DNA of 64,000 bases from Cyanobium sp. Cruz CV13-4-11 (GCF_024346055.1 NZ_JAGQCH010000015.1:1-64000); one strand, 5' to 3'. Counted from the stretch's first letter, positions 19,351 to 28,215 are shown. Program-made: numbers and translations. Notes: generated from the sequence alone by a model not told the origin.

Positions 19351-20310
19351 TCAGCTCTGACGGGTGGGCACGTTGAGGCGACTGCGCTCCACCACCAGGG
19401 GCAGACGCAGGGTGCGCTGGTTGATGAAGCCGATGTATTCGCCCAGGATGCCGAGGGCAAACATCATGGCGCCGGCGAAGAACAGCGCCGTGACCGACAG
19501 CATGGCCACACCGAACTGGAAGCTTTGCCAGAAGATCAGCTTGCTGACCATCACCACGAACGACAGCAGGATCGAGAGGGCCCCAAGTGACAGGCCGGCG
19601 GTGGTGATCAGCCGCATCGGCTTGCGGGAAGAGGTGACGATGCCAAGCACGCCGAAATCAACCAGGAAGGAAAGGGAGGCCGAACTGCTGCCCCCCTTGC
19701 GATCGGCGCTCACATAGGGAATCGTTGACCACTTGAAGCCGATGGCGCACACCAAACCCTTGATGAAGGGATAGGAATCGATCGACTGCCGCAGCGCCAG
19801 AATCACGGAGCGGTCGTAGATGCCGAAGCCGGTGGTATCGCGCACCATCGGATAATCAGACAGCCAGGACAGGGTGGCGTAGTAGATCTTCTTGCAGAGA
19901 AACAGGATCGGGCTTTCATGGCTCGAGCGCCGCACAGCAAAAATCACCTGGTTGTCGCCCTTCTTCCAGGCCGTGATCAGATCGGCCACCAACTCGGGGG
20001 GATCCTGCAGGTCCGACATCAGAAACACATTGGCATCGGCGTCAGGGACCAGCAGGGCATTGGCGGAGGAGCGCACAAAGCCGAAGTTCGAGACATTGCG
20101 AATCAGGCCAACCCGTGAATCACTTGCTGCCAATGCCTCGATCAGTGCGACCGTGTGGTCGGTGGAGCAGTTATCGGCAAAAACAATCGAGAAGACGTCG
20201 TCCGGAAACTGCTCTAGAGCCTTGGCAAGCCTAACATAGAGCGCTTCAATGTTGGACGACTCGTTGTAACATGGGATGCAAATGGCGATATGATGTGTCA
20301 ATGTCGTCAT
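19351..20310 (-). CDS. Family 2 glycosyltransferase (GtrB/DPM1-like)
   Basis: A protein of about 319 residues with an N-terminal GT-A fold (IAICIPCYNESSNIEALYVR, FADNCSTDHTVALIEAL, VFLMSDLQDPPELV with a DXD-like acidic motif) and two C-terminal membrane helices (LITTAGLSLGALSILLSFVV and ALFFAGAMMFALGILGEYIG). This layout is that of GtrB/dolichol-phosphate-mannose-synthase-like enzymes, which transfer a sugar from a nucleotide donor to undecaprenyl phosphate. ATG 20310 (MTTLTHHIAI) is preferred. It is divergent from the SMR-like gene, a probable partner. Base composition looks lower in GC than the surroundings, consistent with a horizontally acquired surface-glycan island. Confidence 0.88.
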   Translation of the reverse strand: MTTLTHHIAICIPCYNESSNIEALYVRLAKALEQFPDDVFSIVFADNCSTDHTVALIEALAASDSRVGLIRNVSNFGFVRSSANALLVPDADANVFLMSDLQDPPELVADLITAWKKGDNQVIFAVRRSSHESPILFLCKKIYYATLSWLSDYPMVRDTTGFGIYDRSVILALRQSIDSYPFIKGLVCAIGFKWSTIPYVSADRKGGSSSASLSFLVDFGVLGIVTSSRKPMRLITTAGLSLGALSILLSFVVMVSKLIFWQSFQFGVAMLSVTALFFAGAMMFALGILGEYIGFINQRTLRLPLVVERSRLNVPTRQS

Positions 20311-20325
20311 AGGGCCCATAAGACA

Positions 20326-20667
20326 ATGTTGACAAAAAGCATGCTGCAGGCAGTGTATCTTTCGGCTGCCGTTCTTGCGGCATGCCTGGGCCAATTCATC
20401 TTGCGGATCCGTCCTCCGGCCGAAGGCGTCCGCACCGGTGCGCTCTACCTGGCAGCCTCGCTTGTTTGCTATGGCGCTTCCTTCGGCATCACGGCCCTGG
20501 TGTTGCCCGGGGTCGACCGGAAACTGGCCGTGCTGGTGCTAAGCCTGCAATATCCGCTGCTGTATGTGTTCTTCTCTCTGAAGGATGCGGCCGTCCTGCA
20601 GCCGGCAAGCGTGATGGCGATCACCTTGGGCTATGCGATCGTTGCCGTGGGCATGTTCGGGCGTTAG
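20326..20667 (+). CDS. SMR/EamA-like four-helix membrane protein, putative lipid-linked sugar flippase
   Basis: A 113-residue protein with four predicted membrane helices: MLQAVYLSAAVLAACLGQFI, GALYLAASLVCYGASFGITA, LAVLVLSLQYPLLYVFFSL and ASVMAITLGYAIVAVGMF. Size and topology match small-multidrug-resistance or ArnE/ArnF-like proteins. Next to a divergent GtrB-like transferase, a role in flipping undecaprenyl-phosphate-linked sugars is a reasonable inference, not proven. It is the only plus-strand gene of the island, and its stop overlaps the convergent gene at 20664 by 4 bases. Confidence 0.65.
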   Translation: MLTKSMLQAVYLSAAVLAACLGQFILRIRPPAEGVRTGALYLAASLVCYGASFGITALVLPGVDRKLAVLVLSLQYPLLYVFFSLKDAAVLQPASVMAITLGYAIVAVGMFGR

Positions 20668-22085
20668 GAACGTTCAGCGCAGAGGCGGTCGATCTGTTGC
20701 TGTTTCAGCTCAAAGTTCCAGGTTGGTCCGCCATAGATCTGGATCGGCATCGGATCCTGCCGCCTGCATTGCTCGCTGAGCTGTTGCCCATAGTCCAGGA
20801 GGCGGATCTGGCGATCGGGCGTCAGCTCAAGGACGGGCCTGGGTACAACGTTGTTGTGATAGAGGACCACCGTGAGCACCAGCCAGGTGGCCAGGGCCCG
20901 GCCCGGAAGACTGCGACGGCTGCGGGGATCCTGCATCAGCAGCACGAACGCGATCAGCAGCACTGACAGGAACAGGACGGTGTTCCAGTAAAAGAAACGC
21001 CCGCCGGCATCCTCGATCACCACCAGTTTCAGGTCAACGCCGCGGCGGGTGGCCACCAGCAGGCTGGAGAAGGAGAGCACCAGGGTGGAAAAGATCGCCA
21101 GATAGAGCAGGCCCGGCTGCCCCATGCGCCGAGCCACCACCCGCAGCGCCAGCAGCACCAGGGCCAAGGCCACCAATACGGCCAGCAGCTGCACGGGATC
21201 GGGCAGATTCCGGAAAAACCACCACGGCTTGTACCCACCCAGCAGAGGGCTGATCTGGTGAACCGTAAACCAGTCGAGCAGCAGGGCCGGGCGGGAGAGC
21301 AACTCCTTCAGCGCCGCGGCCGTCGACAGGGGATAGGCGGTCTGCAGCTGGGAAAAGTAGATCTGCAGGAACGACAGCAGCACCGGCAGGCTCAGCCACA
21401 GGGGCCGGATCGGCAGACGGCGGCGACGCAGGCCATAGAAGATCAGCAGCGGAATCGTGTAAATGGCCAGAAAGGGGCCGGTGAAAGCCGCCACCAGTCC
21501 ATAGAGCAGCAGCAAAGCCTTGAGAAGTGGAGCTCTGAAGACCTCCGGTCGCCCGCTCCCCTGCTGCGCCACCACGCCAAAGGCGATCAGGATGAAGCCG
21601 AGCGGAAAGAAGATGTAGGCGTTGGGGAGATTCAGATAGGTCTCACCGGCGTAGGGGTAATAGACGTAGGGGATGTAGGCCACCCGCATCAGCCGGCCGA
21701 ATACGCCCGCACCGATCAGGGCCTCGACGCTGACCAGGGGCAGCAGGTAAGAGACCCAGGCCAGCAGCAAAAAGAAGCGCGGATAGTCCAACGGCGAGAG
21801 CAGGTTCACGGCCGTGAGCGCCGTGATCCGCTGCAATAGATGGCTGTAGCCGGCATACAGCTGCAGCAGCGATCCGGCGCCCTGGTCGATGGCCTGCTGC
21901 AGGAAGATCGAGCCATCCTCCGCATAGAGGGTGGGCATCAGGGAGATGGATGGGCGCCGCAGGTGATAGCCGAGGGCGCAGAGGCCGATCAGGGCGGCGG
22001 AAACGAGAAAACCGTGGACCCGGGGAGGTAGCCGCTGCTCGGCTGCCTGGCGGAACTGCTGGATATGCTGGAGGAGGGTGGTCAT
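20664..22085 (-). CDS. Polytopic membrane protein, possibly a GT-C-type glycosyltransferase
   Basis: A 473-residue integral membrane protein with roughly ten hydrophobic helices and a C-terminal soluble tail (EQCRRQDPMPIQIYGGPTWN). An early loop reads MPTLYAEDGSIFLQQA; the AEDG motif after the first helix is common in GT-C-like membrane proteins of surface-polysaccharide clusters. No confident family can be given. The ATG at 22085 (MTTLLQHIQQFRQ) is chosen. It lies 21 bases downstream of the TyvE-like gene on the same strand, so it likely uses the island's activated sugars. Confidence 0.6.
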   Translation of the reverse strand: MTTLLQHIQQFRQAAEQRLPPRVHGFLVSAALIGLCALGYHLRRPSISLMPTLYAEDGSIFLQQAIDQGAGSLLQLYAGYSHLLQRITALTAVNLLSPLDYPRFFLLLAWVSYLLPLVSVEALIGAGVFGRLMRVAYIPYVYYPYAGETYLNLPNAYIFFPLGFILIAFGVVAQQGSGRPEVFRAPLLKALLLLYGLVAAFTGPFLAIYTIPLLIFYGLRRRRLPIRPLWLSLPVLLSFLQIYFSQLQTAYPLSTAAALKELLSRPALLLDWFTVHQISPLLGGYKPWWFFRNLPDPVQLLAVLVALALVLLALRVVARRMGQPGLLYLAIFSTLVLSFSSLLVATRRGVDLKLVVIEDAGGRFFYWNTVLFLSVLLIAFVLLMQDPRSRRSLPGRALATWLVLTVVLYHNNVVPRPVLELTPDRQIRLLDYGQQLSEQCRRQDPMPIQIYGGPTWNFELKQQQIDRLCAERS

Positions 22086-22106
22086 GGGTGCGCGCAACGG
22101 CGTCGC

Positions 22107-23165
22107 TCAGCCCGCCATCAGCTGGGTGTCGGTCCAAGCGAGCATGCGGCTGACGCCGTCGCGGCAGGAGATGGCCGGCGACCAGCCCAGCAGGCGCTGG
22201 GCCTTGGCAATGTCGGCGATGAAGCAGTCCTGGTCGCTGGCGCGGCGGGGGGTGGGGTCATACACCAGTGGTGGAATGGCCAGTAGCTCGGCGAGCAGGG
22301 CGAACAGCTCCAAGAGGCTGAGGGAGTTGGCGGCGCCGCCACCGATGTTGAAGATCTCGCCGGTCATCTGCTGGCGGTGGTTGTAGGCGGCCCGGTAGAG
22401 GCGGATCAGGTCGTCGGCGTGGAGCACGTCTCGCACCTGCTTGCCGGTGCCGGCGATGGTGAAGGGCTCGGGGGGCACGCCCGCCAGATGGGCACGCTTC
22501 TGCTCGATCGCCTTCTGGCAGAACCAGCCCACCCAGCCCTGGTCGAAGGAGGCGAACTGGCGGCCGCCGAAGATCGAAGAGTGGCGGAACACCACCGTTT
22601 TGAGGCCGTACACCCGGGCCCAGTCGCGCACGTACTGGTCGGCGGCGCCCTTGGAGCAGCCGTAGGGGGTGGAGAAATCGAGGCCGAGGGCTTCGTCGAG
22701 CCCTTCGGGGTGGTCGCTCAGGCGATAGCGGGTGGCGGTCTCCTCGTAGCGGAGCCCCTCCAGATCGCCGTAGACCTTGTTGGTGCTGCTGTAGGCGATC
22801 AGGGCCTCCGGGGAGAGGGCCCGGGCGGCCTCGAGCACGGCGAAGGTGCCGAGCACGTTGGTCTGCAGGTCGCGGGCGGGATCGGTCAGGGAGGTGGTCA
22901 TCGCCACCTGGCCGCCCACATGGCAGATGTAATCGAAGGGGGCGTGGCGGCGGAACACGGCCAGCACGGCCTCGGCCTCGGCCAGATCGGCCTGGATGAA
23001 GTGGAAGCGCCCGGGGGCGGCCTGGGACTCCAGCCAGGCCAGGTTGGCCGCCGAACCACGCCGGAACAGGGCATCGACCACGATCACCTCAGCGCCCTCC
23101 TGCAGGTAGGAGGCGGCCAGGTTGGAGCCGAGAAAGCCGCAACCGCCGGTGATCAGGACCTTCAT
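22107..23165 (-). CDS. tyvE: CDP-paratose 2-epimerase (TyvE/RfbE-like)
   Basis: A 352-residue extended short-chain dehydrogenase. The Rossmann start MKVLITGGCGFLGSNLAASY, the CHVGGQVAMTTSLTDP segment, SSTNKVYGDLEGLRYEET, STPYGCSKGAADQYVRDWAR (YxxxK catalytic pair), VVFRHSSIFGGRQFASFDQG and GKQVRDVLHADDLIRLY all match Salmonella-type CDP-tyvelose epimerase closely, as I remember it. It inverts C-2 of CDP-paratose to give CDP-tyvelose. It lies 5 bases after the preceding gene in the operon. Specificity for paratose rather than another CDP sugar is inferred. Confidence 0.88.
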   Translation of the reverse strand: MKVLITGGCGFLGSNLAASYLQEGAEVIVVDALFRRGSAANLAWLESQAAPGRFHFIQADLAEAEAVLAVFRRHAPFDYICHVGGQVAMTTSLTDPARDLQTNVLGTFAVLEAARALSPEALIAYSSTNKVYGDLEGLRYEETATRYRLSDHPEGLDEALGLDFSTPYGCSKGAADQYVRDWARVYGLKTVVFRHSSIFGGRQFASFDQGWVGWFCQKAIEQKRAHLAGVPPEPFTIAGTGKQVRDVLHADDLIRLYRAAYNHRQQMTGEIFNIGGGAANSLSLLELFALLAELLAIPPLVYDPTPRRASDQDCFIADIAKAQRLLGWSPAISCRDGVSRMLAWTDTQLMAG

Positions 23166-23170
23166 CGGAT

Positions 23171-24037
23171 TCAGGTAAGGGGTGGGGCCGGAATCCGCAG
23201 CCCGCTCAGGTCGGGCACATACCGTTCGATCTGATCGGGGCGGTCCGGAAGGCTGGCGGGCAGCAATCTACCGGTCGCACCCAGGCGTCCCCATTCCGCC
23301 TCCGCGAAGGCCAGCAGGCTGGTGGCGGTCCCCGAGCCGATGTTGACCACCAGGGGGCGACCCGGGGCCACATCAGGGCGCTCACAGGCCTCCAGCAGGT
23401 GGGTGGCCAACTCGGCCACGGGGATGAAATCGCTGACCTGGCGGCCGGAGGTCATGGGGAAATCCTCTCCGGCAAGAGCCGCCCGGCGCAGAGACGGCCA
23501 GAAGTTGCCTTCGAACTGGCCCTCCCCATAGGCCGAGAAGATGCGGCCGTAGAAGAGCTCCAGGCCCTGGGCGATGGCGAAGGCCCGCAGCAGCTGGAAG
23601 GCCGCCGCCTTGCTGGCGCCGTAGGGGCTCAGGGGCTCCAGGGGGGCGTCCGGAGGGATCGCCTCGTAGCGGCGGGCGGCGTTGCCGTACTCGTGGCTGC
23701 TGCCGGCCACGACACAACGGCCCACCCCCGCCGCCGCCGCCAGTTCCAGCAGCCGCAGACTGCAGGCCACGTTGGCCTGCACCAGCTCGCTCCAGCTGGC
23801 GGGCTTGGGGCTCACCCCGGCCGAGGCCAGGTGCAGCACGACCTCGACGCCTGCCAGATCCCCAGCAGTGAGGCTGGCGAGGTCGCCCTCGCACCACTGG
23901 GGCTGGCGCGACAGGGGGATCACCGGGGCCGAGGAGGGGCTGCGCCGCAGGGCCATCACCTGGTGGCCCGCTGCCAGGGCCGCCGCCAGCACGTGGGAGC
24001 CGATGAAACCGGTGCCGCCGGTGAGGAACAGCCGCAT
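23171..24037 (-). CDS. NAD-dependent epimerase/reductase, candidate CDP-paratose (or abequose) synthase
   Basis: A 288-residue SDR protein starting MRLFLTGGTGFIGSHVLAAA, with VVLHLASAGVSPKPASWSEL, a Ser/Tyr/Lys triad region VVAGSSHEYGNAARRYEAIP and SPYGASKAAAFQLLRAFAIA, then GRIFSAYGEGQFEGNFWPSL. It sits between RfbH and TyvE genes, the place where the 4-ketoreductase RfbS/Prt occurs in tyvelose clusters. The context supports reduction of CDP-4-keto-3,6-dideoxyglucose, but sequence alone does not prove it. Its start codon overlaps the rfbH stop (TGATG). Confidence 0.8.
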   Translation of the reverse strand: MRLFLTGGTGFIGSHVLAAALAAGHQVMALRRSPSSAPVIPLSRQPQWCEGDLASLTAGDLAGVEVVLHLASAGVSPKPASWSELVQANVACSLRLLELAAAAGVGRCVVAGSSHEYGNAARRYEAIPPDAPLEPLSPYGASKAAAFQLLRAFAIAQGLELFYGRIFSAYGEGQFEGNFWPSLRRAALAGEDFPMTSGRQVSDFIPVAELATHLLEACERPDVAPGRPLVVNIGSGTATSLLAFAEAEWGRLGATGRLLPASLPDRPDQIERYVPDLSGLRIPAPPLT

Positions 24038-25527
24038 CAGGCCTTGCAGAACTTCCGGATCACATCGATCTCCTTGGCCAGCATCGGGCCCGTGAGGCCC
24101 GGGTAAGTGCCCAGAAACAGGGTGTCGACCATGATCGCGTCGGCGCCGGCCAGATCGCCCACCACCCGCAGGGCGTCGGGGCGATCGGCGCGCAGCTGCA
24201 CGAAGGCCGGCTGGCGCATCAGGTTGCCGCCGAACAGCATGCGGTTGCCGATGCCGTGGGCATCGAGCTTCCGGGCCAGGTCGGTGCGCCGGAAGGGGGC
24301 GTCGGGCTTGACCGAAACCTTGAAGCCGAACCAGGAGCAGTCGGTGCGGCAGCCGCTGGCATCCCAGGAGAAGCCGGACGCCGGATCCCAGCCGGTGGCA
24401 TGGGTGGGCAGGGAGAACTCCAGCACGTGCTCGGTGGCCACCAGGCCTTCGCGCAGGGTCTGCCAGTTGCGCTTGCGGGCCTCGATGAACTCCGGCAGGC
24501 GGCGCAGCTGCACCCGGCCGATGGCGGCCTGGGGATCGAGGGGTTTGAGGTTGAAGCCGAGGTGGCTGTAGATGTACTTGTGGTCGTAGCCGGCGGGCAG
24601 TTCGCCCAGCTGCCAGTCGAAGCGCTTGCCGCAGGTGTCGTCCTTGCCGGAGGGGCACCAGCAGTCGCGGCCCCAGTCGCGGAAGCTCTCGGCCACCACC
24701 TTCAGCTTCTGGTCGCGCACGATGTTCACCGCGCCGCCCTCGCCCATGGTGAGGTGGTGGGGCGGGTAGAAGCTCTGGGTGCTGAGGTCGCCCCAGGTGC
24801 CGGTCCAGCGGATGACGCGGTCGAGGCCCTCATCGAGTCCGGGGCTGTTGGTGCTGAAGCCGAGGGATTCGGCCAGCTCCCGGGGCATGGAATAGGAGCA
24901 CCCCAATGCGTCGCAGTTGTCCTCCACCAGGTAGAGGTCGTGGGCGCGGCAGAAGCGCAGCACGGCCGCCAGGTCGAAGGGGTTGCCCAGGGCGTGGGCC
25001 ATCATCACGGCCTTGGTGACGCCGGGTGTGAAGGCGGCTTCCAACTGGTCGCAGCGGGCGTTGCCGGTGACCGGATCGGCGTCGATGAACACCGGCACCG
25101 CACCCACCTGCAGGATCGGCGCCACGGTGGTGGGGAAGCCGGCCGCCACGGTGATCACCTCGTCGCCGGGGCGCAGGCGTCGCTCGGCGGGCAGTCGGTG
25201 GGAGGTGAGGGCCGAGATCGCCACCAGATTCGCGGAGGAGCCCGAATTCACCAGCAGGCTGTGGCGCACCCCCAGGAAGGCCGCCAGCTCGCTCTCCATC
25301 GCCGCCCCCTCGCTGCCGAGGGTGAGCCAGAAGTCGAGGGTGGTGCCCACGGCCGCCTCGACTTCGTCTTCGGTAAAGACGCGGCCGGCATAGGGGATGG
25401 TCTGGCCGTCGGCATGGGGGGTGCGATCCGGGTCGTCGCCTGGGCGGTAGGCGGCGTGGGCCCGGCGGGCGTAGTCGCGGGTGAGCCGGAGGATCTCCTG
25501 CTTGAGCTGGTCGAGGTCGGCGGTCAT
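24037..25527 (-). CDS. rfbH: CDP-6-deoxy-D-xylo-4-hexulose-3-dehydrase (E1)
   Basis: A 496-residue member of the PLP aminotransferase fold. The characteristic dehydrase change is visible: SFYPPHHLTMGEGGAVN has His where aminotransferases have the Schiff-base Lys. The 2Fe-2S segment DWGRDCWCPSGKDDTCGKRF supplies Cys ligands. Other landmarks are LLVNSGSSANLVAISALTS, VEDNCDALGCSY and YSHLGFNLKPLDPQAAIGRV. It removes the C-3 hydroxyl of CDP-4-keto-6-deoxyglucose and needs a reductase partner (RfbI/DdhD), which is absent nearby. Start and stop overlap the neighbours, indicating translational coupling. Confidence 0.95.
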   Translation of the reverse strand: MTADLDQLKQEILRLTRDYARRAHAAYRPGDDPDRTPHADGQTIPYAGRVFTEDEVEAAVGTTLDFWLTLGSEGAAMESELAAFLGVRHSLLVNSGSSANLVAISALTSHRLPAERRLRPGDEVITVAAGFPTTVAPILQVGAVPVFIDADPVTGNARCDQLEAAFTPGVTKAVMMAHALGNPFDLAAVLRFCRAHDLYLVEDNCDALGCSYSMPRELAESLGFSTNSPGLDEGLDRVIRWTGTWGDLSTQSFYPPHHLTMGEGGAVNIVRDQKLKVVAESFRDWGRDCWCPSGKDDTCGKRFDWQLGELPAGYDHKYIYSHLGFNLKPLDPQAAIGRVQLRRLPEFIEARKRNWQTLREGLVATEHVLEFSLPTHATGWDPASGFSWDASGCRTDCSWFGFKVSVKPDAPFRRTDLARKLDAHGIGNRMLFGGNLMRQPAFVQLRADRPDALRVVGDLAGADAIMVDTLFLGTYPGLTGPMLAKEIDVIRKFCKA

Positions 25528-26657
25528 GGGGTGGATCGGCCCGGCGGGAGAGAAGCGAGATAGTCGGTGAGGTCGTCGAGGCAGCAGGACACGGGGTCGT
25601 CGCCGGCTTCGATCACGCGGCGGTACCACTGAAGCGTGCGGGCGGTGGTGGTGGCGAAATCCCAGCGGGGCGACCAGCCGAGGCGGTGGTGGGCCTTGTC
25701 CACCACCAAGTTCAACAGACCCGCCTCGTGGGGGGCGGTGGGGTCAGAGGCGTCGATCCAGGTACCGGGCCAATGATGCAGGGCCTGCTCCACCAGCTCC
25801 TGCACGGGGCGGTTGGCCTCCAGCTGGGGCCCGAAGTTGAAGGCTTCGGCCATCGAGCGCCCATCGGACGGCTCAGCGAGGGCTTCGGCCAGGGCCAGGT
25901 AGCCGCCGAGGGGTTCGAGCACGTGCTGCCAGGGGCGGGTGGCGGCGGGGTTGCGCAGGGTGATGGGCTCCCCGGCGCGCAGGCAGCGGACGGTGTCGGG
26001 AATGATGCGGTCGGCGGCCCAGTCGCCACCGCCGATGACGTTGCCGGCCCGGGCGCTGGCCAGGCGCAGGTGGGGCGACTGGTGGGGCAGGGTGCCGCAG
26101 TAGCTGGCGCGCCAGGAGCTGATGGCCAGCTCGGCGGCGGCCTTGCTGCTGCTGTAGGGGTCGTGGCCGCCGAGGGGGTCGTTCTCCCGGTAGCCGTAGA
26201 GCCATTCGTTGTTGCGGTACACCTTGTCGGTGGTGATCAGCACCGCGGCGCAGGGATGGGCCAGGGGGCGCAGGGCCTCCATGAGATGGATGGTGCCCAG
26301 CACATTGGTGTCCCAGGTGAGCACCGGCTCGGCGTAGCTGCGCCGCACCAGGGGCTGGGCCGCCAGGTGCAGCACCACCTCCGGCTGCACGGCGGCCACC
26401 AGTTCGGTGAGGGCGGCCGGATCGCGCAGATCGCCCACGTGGTGATCGAGGCGGCTGGCCAGGCCGAGCTGATCGAACAGGGAAGGCTCGGTGTCGGGCG
26501 CCAGGGCAAAGCCGGACACCCTGGCCCCCAGCTCGCAGAGCCAGAGGGCCAGCCAGCTGCCCTTGAAGCCGGTGTGGCCGGTGAGCAGCACCCGCTTGCC
26601 CTGCCAGAAGGCGGGATCGGGCTGCTGCCAGGCCCGCCTGGGGGAGGTGCTGGCCAT
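25524..26657 (-). CDS. rfbG: CDP-glucose 4,6-dehydratase
   Basis: A 377-residue SDR. Visible are RVLLTGHTGFKGSWLALWL, HLAAQPLVRRSYAEPVLTWD, LITTDKVYRNNEWLYGYREN, GGHDPYSSSKAAAELAISSW (YxxxK), RAGNVIGGGDWAADRIIPD and RPWQHVLEPLGGYL. These are specific signatures of RfbG. It converts CDP-glucose to CDP-4-keto-6-deoxyglucose. It lies 2 bases from rfbF and overlaps rfbH by 4 bases. Confidence 0.95.
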   Translation of the reverse strand: MASTSPRRAWQQPDPAFWQGKRVLLTGHTGFKGSWLALWLCELGARVSGFALAPDTEPSLFDQLGLASRLDHHVGDLRDPAALTELVAAVQPEVVLHLAAQPLVRRSYAEPVLTWDTNVLGTIHLMEALRPLAHPCAAVLITTDKVYRNNEWLYGYRENDPLGGHDPYSSSKAAAELAISSWRASYCGTLPHQSPHLRLASARAGNVIGGGDWAADRIIPDTVRCLRAGEPITLRNPAATRPWQHVLEPLGGYLALAEALAEPSDGRSMAEAFNFGPQLEANRPVQELVEQALHHWPGTWIDASDPTAPHEAGLLNLVVDKAHHRLGWSPRWDFATTTARTLQWYRRVIEAGDDPVSCCLDDLTDYLASLPPGRSTP

Positions 26658-26659
26658 GG

Positions 26660-27433
26660 TCAGCTCCAGATCTTCCAGGGGGCGCGCCCCTGCTGCCAGA
26701 GGTCTTCGAGCCGCTGGCGGTCGCGCAGGGTGTCTATCGGCTGCCAGAAGCCGCGGTGCTTGAAGGAGTTCAGTTGGCCCTGGGTGGCGAGGGCCTTGAG
26801 GGGCGCCTGCTCCCAGATGCAGTCGTCGCCGTCGACCAGGTCGATCACGGGGGGCTCGAGCACGAAGAAGCCACCGTTGATCCAGGCGTTGTCGCCGTCG
26901 GGCTTCTCCTCGAAATCGGTCACCACATCCCCGTCCAGGTGCAGGGCGCCGTAGCGGCCGGGGGGCTGGACGGCGGTGAGGGTGGCCTGCAGGCCCTCGC
27001 GGCGGTGGTGGGCGATCAGGGCGGTGATGTCCACGTCAGCGACGCCATCGCCGTAGGTGAAGCAGAAGGACTCGTCGTCGGGGAGGTAGCTGCGCACCCG
27101 GGCCAGACGGCCGCCGGTGAGGGTGGTGTCGCCGGTGTCGACCAGGGTGATCTTCCAGGGTTCCGCCTTCTGGCGGTGCACTTCCATGTGGTTGAGATCC
27201 ATATGGAAGGTGACATCACTGGTGTGCAGGAAATAGTTGGCGAAGTACTCCTTGATCACATAGCCCTTATAGCCACAGCAGATGATGAAATCGTTGATGC
27301 CGTGGTGGCTGTAGATCTTGAGGATGTGCCACAGGATCGGCTTGCCGCCGATCTCCACCATCGGCTTGGGCCGCAGGTGGGTCTCCTCCGCCAGTCGGGT
27401 GCCCAGTCCACCGGCCAGGATGACGGCTTTCAT
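26660..27433 (-). CDS. rfbF: Glucose-1-phosphate cytidylyltransferase
   Basis: A 257-residue nucleotidyltransferase starting [20 protein letters not shown], then [66 protein letters not shown] and [16 protein letters not shown]. These identify RfbF rather than RfbA or GalU. It makes CDP-glucose, the entry to CDP-dideoxyhexoses. It is the first gene of the minus-strand operon; the promoter should lie in 27434-27620. Confidence 0.95.
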   Translation of the reverse strand: MKAVILAGGLGTRLAEETHLRPKPMVEIGGKPILWHILKIYSHHGINDFIICCGYKGYVIKEYFANYFLHTSDVTFHMDLNHMEVHRQKAEPWKITLVDTGDTTLTGGRLARVRSYLPDDESFCFTYGDGVADVDITALIAHHRREGLQATLTAVQPPGRYGALHLDGDVVTDFEEKPDGDNAWINGGFFVLEPPVIDLVDGDDCIWEQAPLKALATQGQLNSFKHRGFWQPIDTLRDRQRLEDLWQQGRAPWKIWS

Positions 27434-27626
27434 CAGCAAGCAAAGGGCCAGGCAGGCGGCGGCAACTTAGCAAAGGCGCCGCAGAGCACCGGCCCGCCCA
27501 GGCCAACAAAACACGACAGTGTCCAAAGCCCCCAGGCAACGCCGGAAGCCACTGGCGAGCATGAAACCCCTTTCCACCACTGGCCTGTGGCCGCCCGAAG
27601 CAAGAAGCTGACACTGACGGAGGGGG

Positions 27627-28068
27627 TTGGCCCAGGCGCTCCTGGGACAGCCGGCACTGACGGAGGCCGATCTGCTGGCCTTCGCGCGCACGGTGAATGG
27701 GGGAGCGTTCAAGGATCCGCCCCCGCCGAAGCCCCCCACAGCCACCGAGGTCAAGAACAAGGTGCTGGCCCACTTCCCCTGCAAGTCCGTCACCCAGCTG
27801 CGCAAGGACAAGAACTTCCAGCTCTCGATGACGGGCGAAGAGGTGGCGCTGAAGACCAAGGACGACTGGCTGGTGCTCTACCGGCGCTTCATCGGCATTC
27901 CGGCCAACGAGCGGAACCGGGAGGACGGACCCACCGTGATCAACGGCAGCGACGTGTGCAGCACTTCCGGCCCTGGGTGGTGTTCGGCCTCGACCCGAAG
28001 ACCGCCACAGCCAATGAGGTGCGCGAGGCGTTCCGAAGGCTGATCCAGGTACATCACCCCGACCTGCA
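27627..28068 (+). pseudogene. J-domain-like protein, frameshifted and 3'-truncated
   Basis: The first frame reads LLGQPALTEADLLAFARTVN, then ATEVKNKVLAHFPCKSVTQL, KTKDDWLVLYRRFIGIPANE and REDGPTVINGSDV. At about 27957 one base is missing; the next frame gives QHFRPWVVFGLDPKTATANE then VREAFRRLIQVHHPD. The HPD tripeptide and preceding helix are J-domain features seen in a small conserved picocyanobacterial protein family. After HHPD the sequence no longer looks related, and no good start codon is present (TTG at 27627). A 12-bp direct repeat CACTGACGGAGG (27612, 27655) lies at its 5' edge. Confidence 0.6.
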
Positions 28069-28215
28069 TCTGATTGGTGGGTTTGAGGTTCATTCAGTCA
28101 CCGCACTCTATTCATGGCCCCTTCTGTCTGCATGGCAGTCATCTGTAGCCATTTAACGCTTGCCATCAGGTTGCGGCTCAGGTGTATGGCATTGTTAGCC
28201 GATTTCCAGCCTGCA

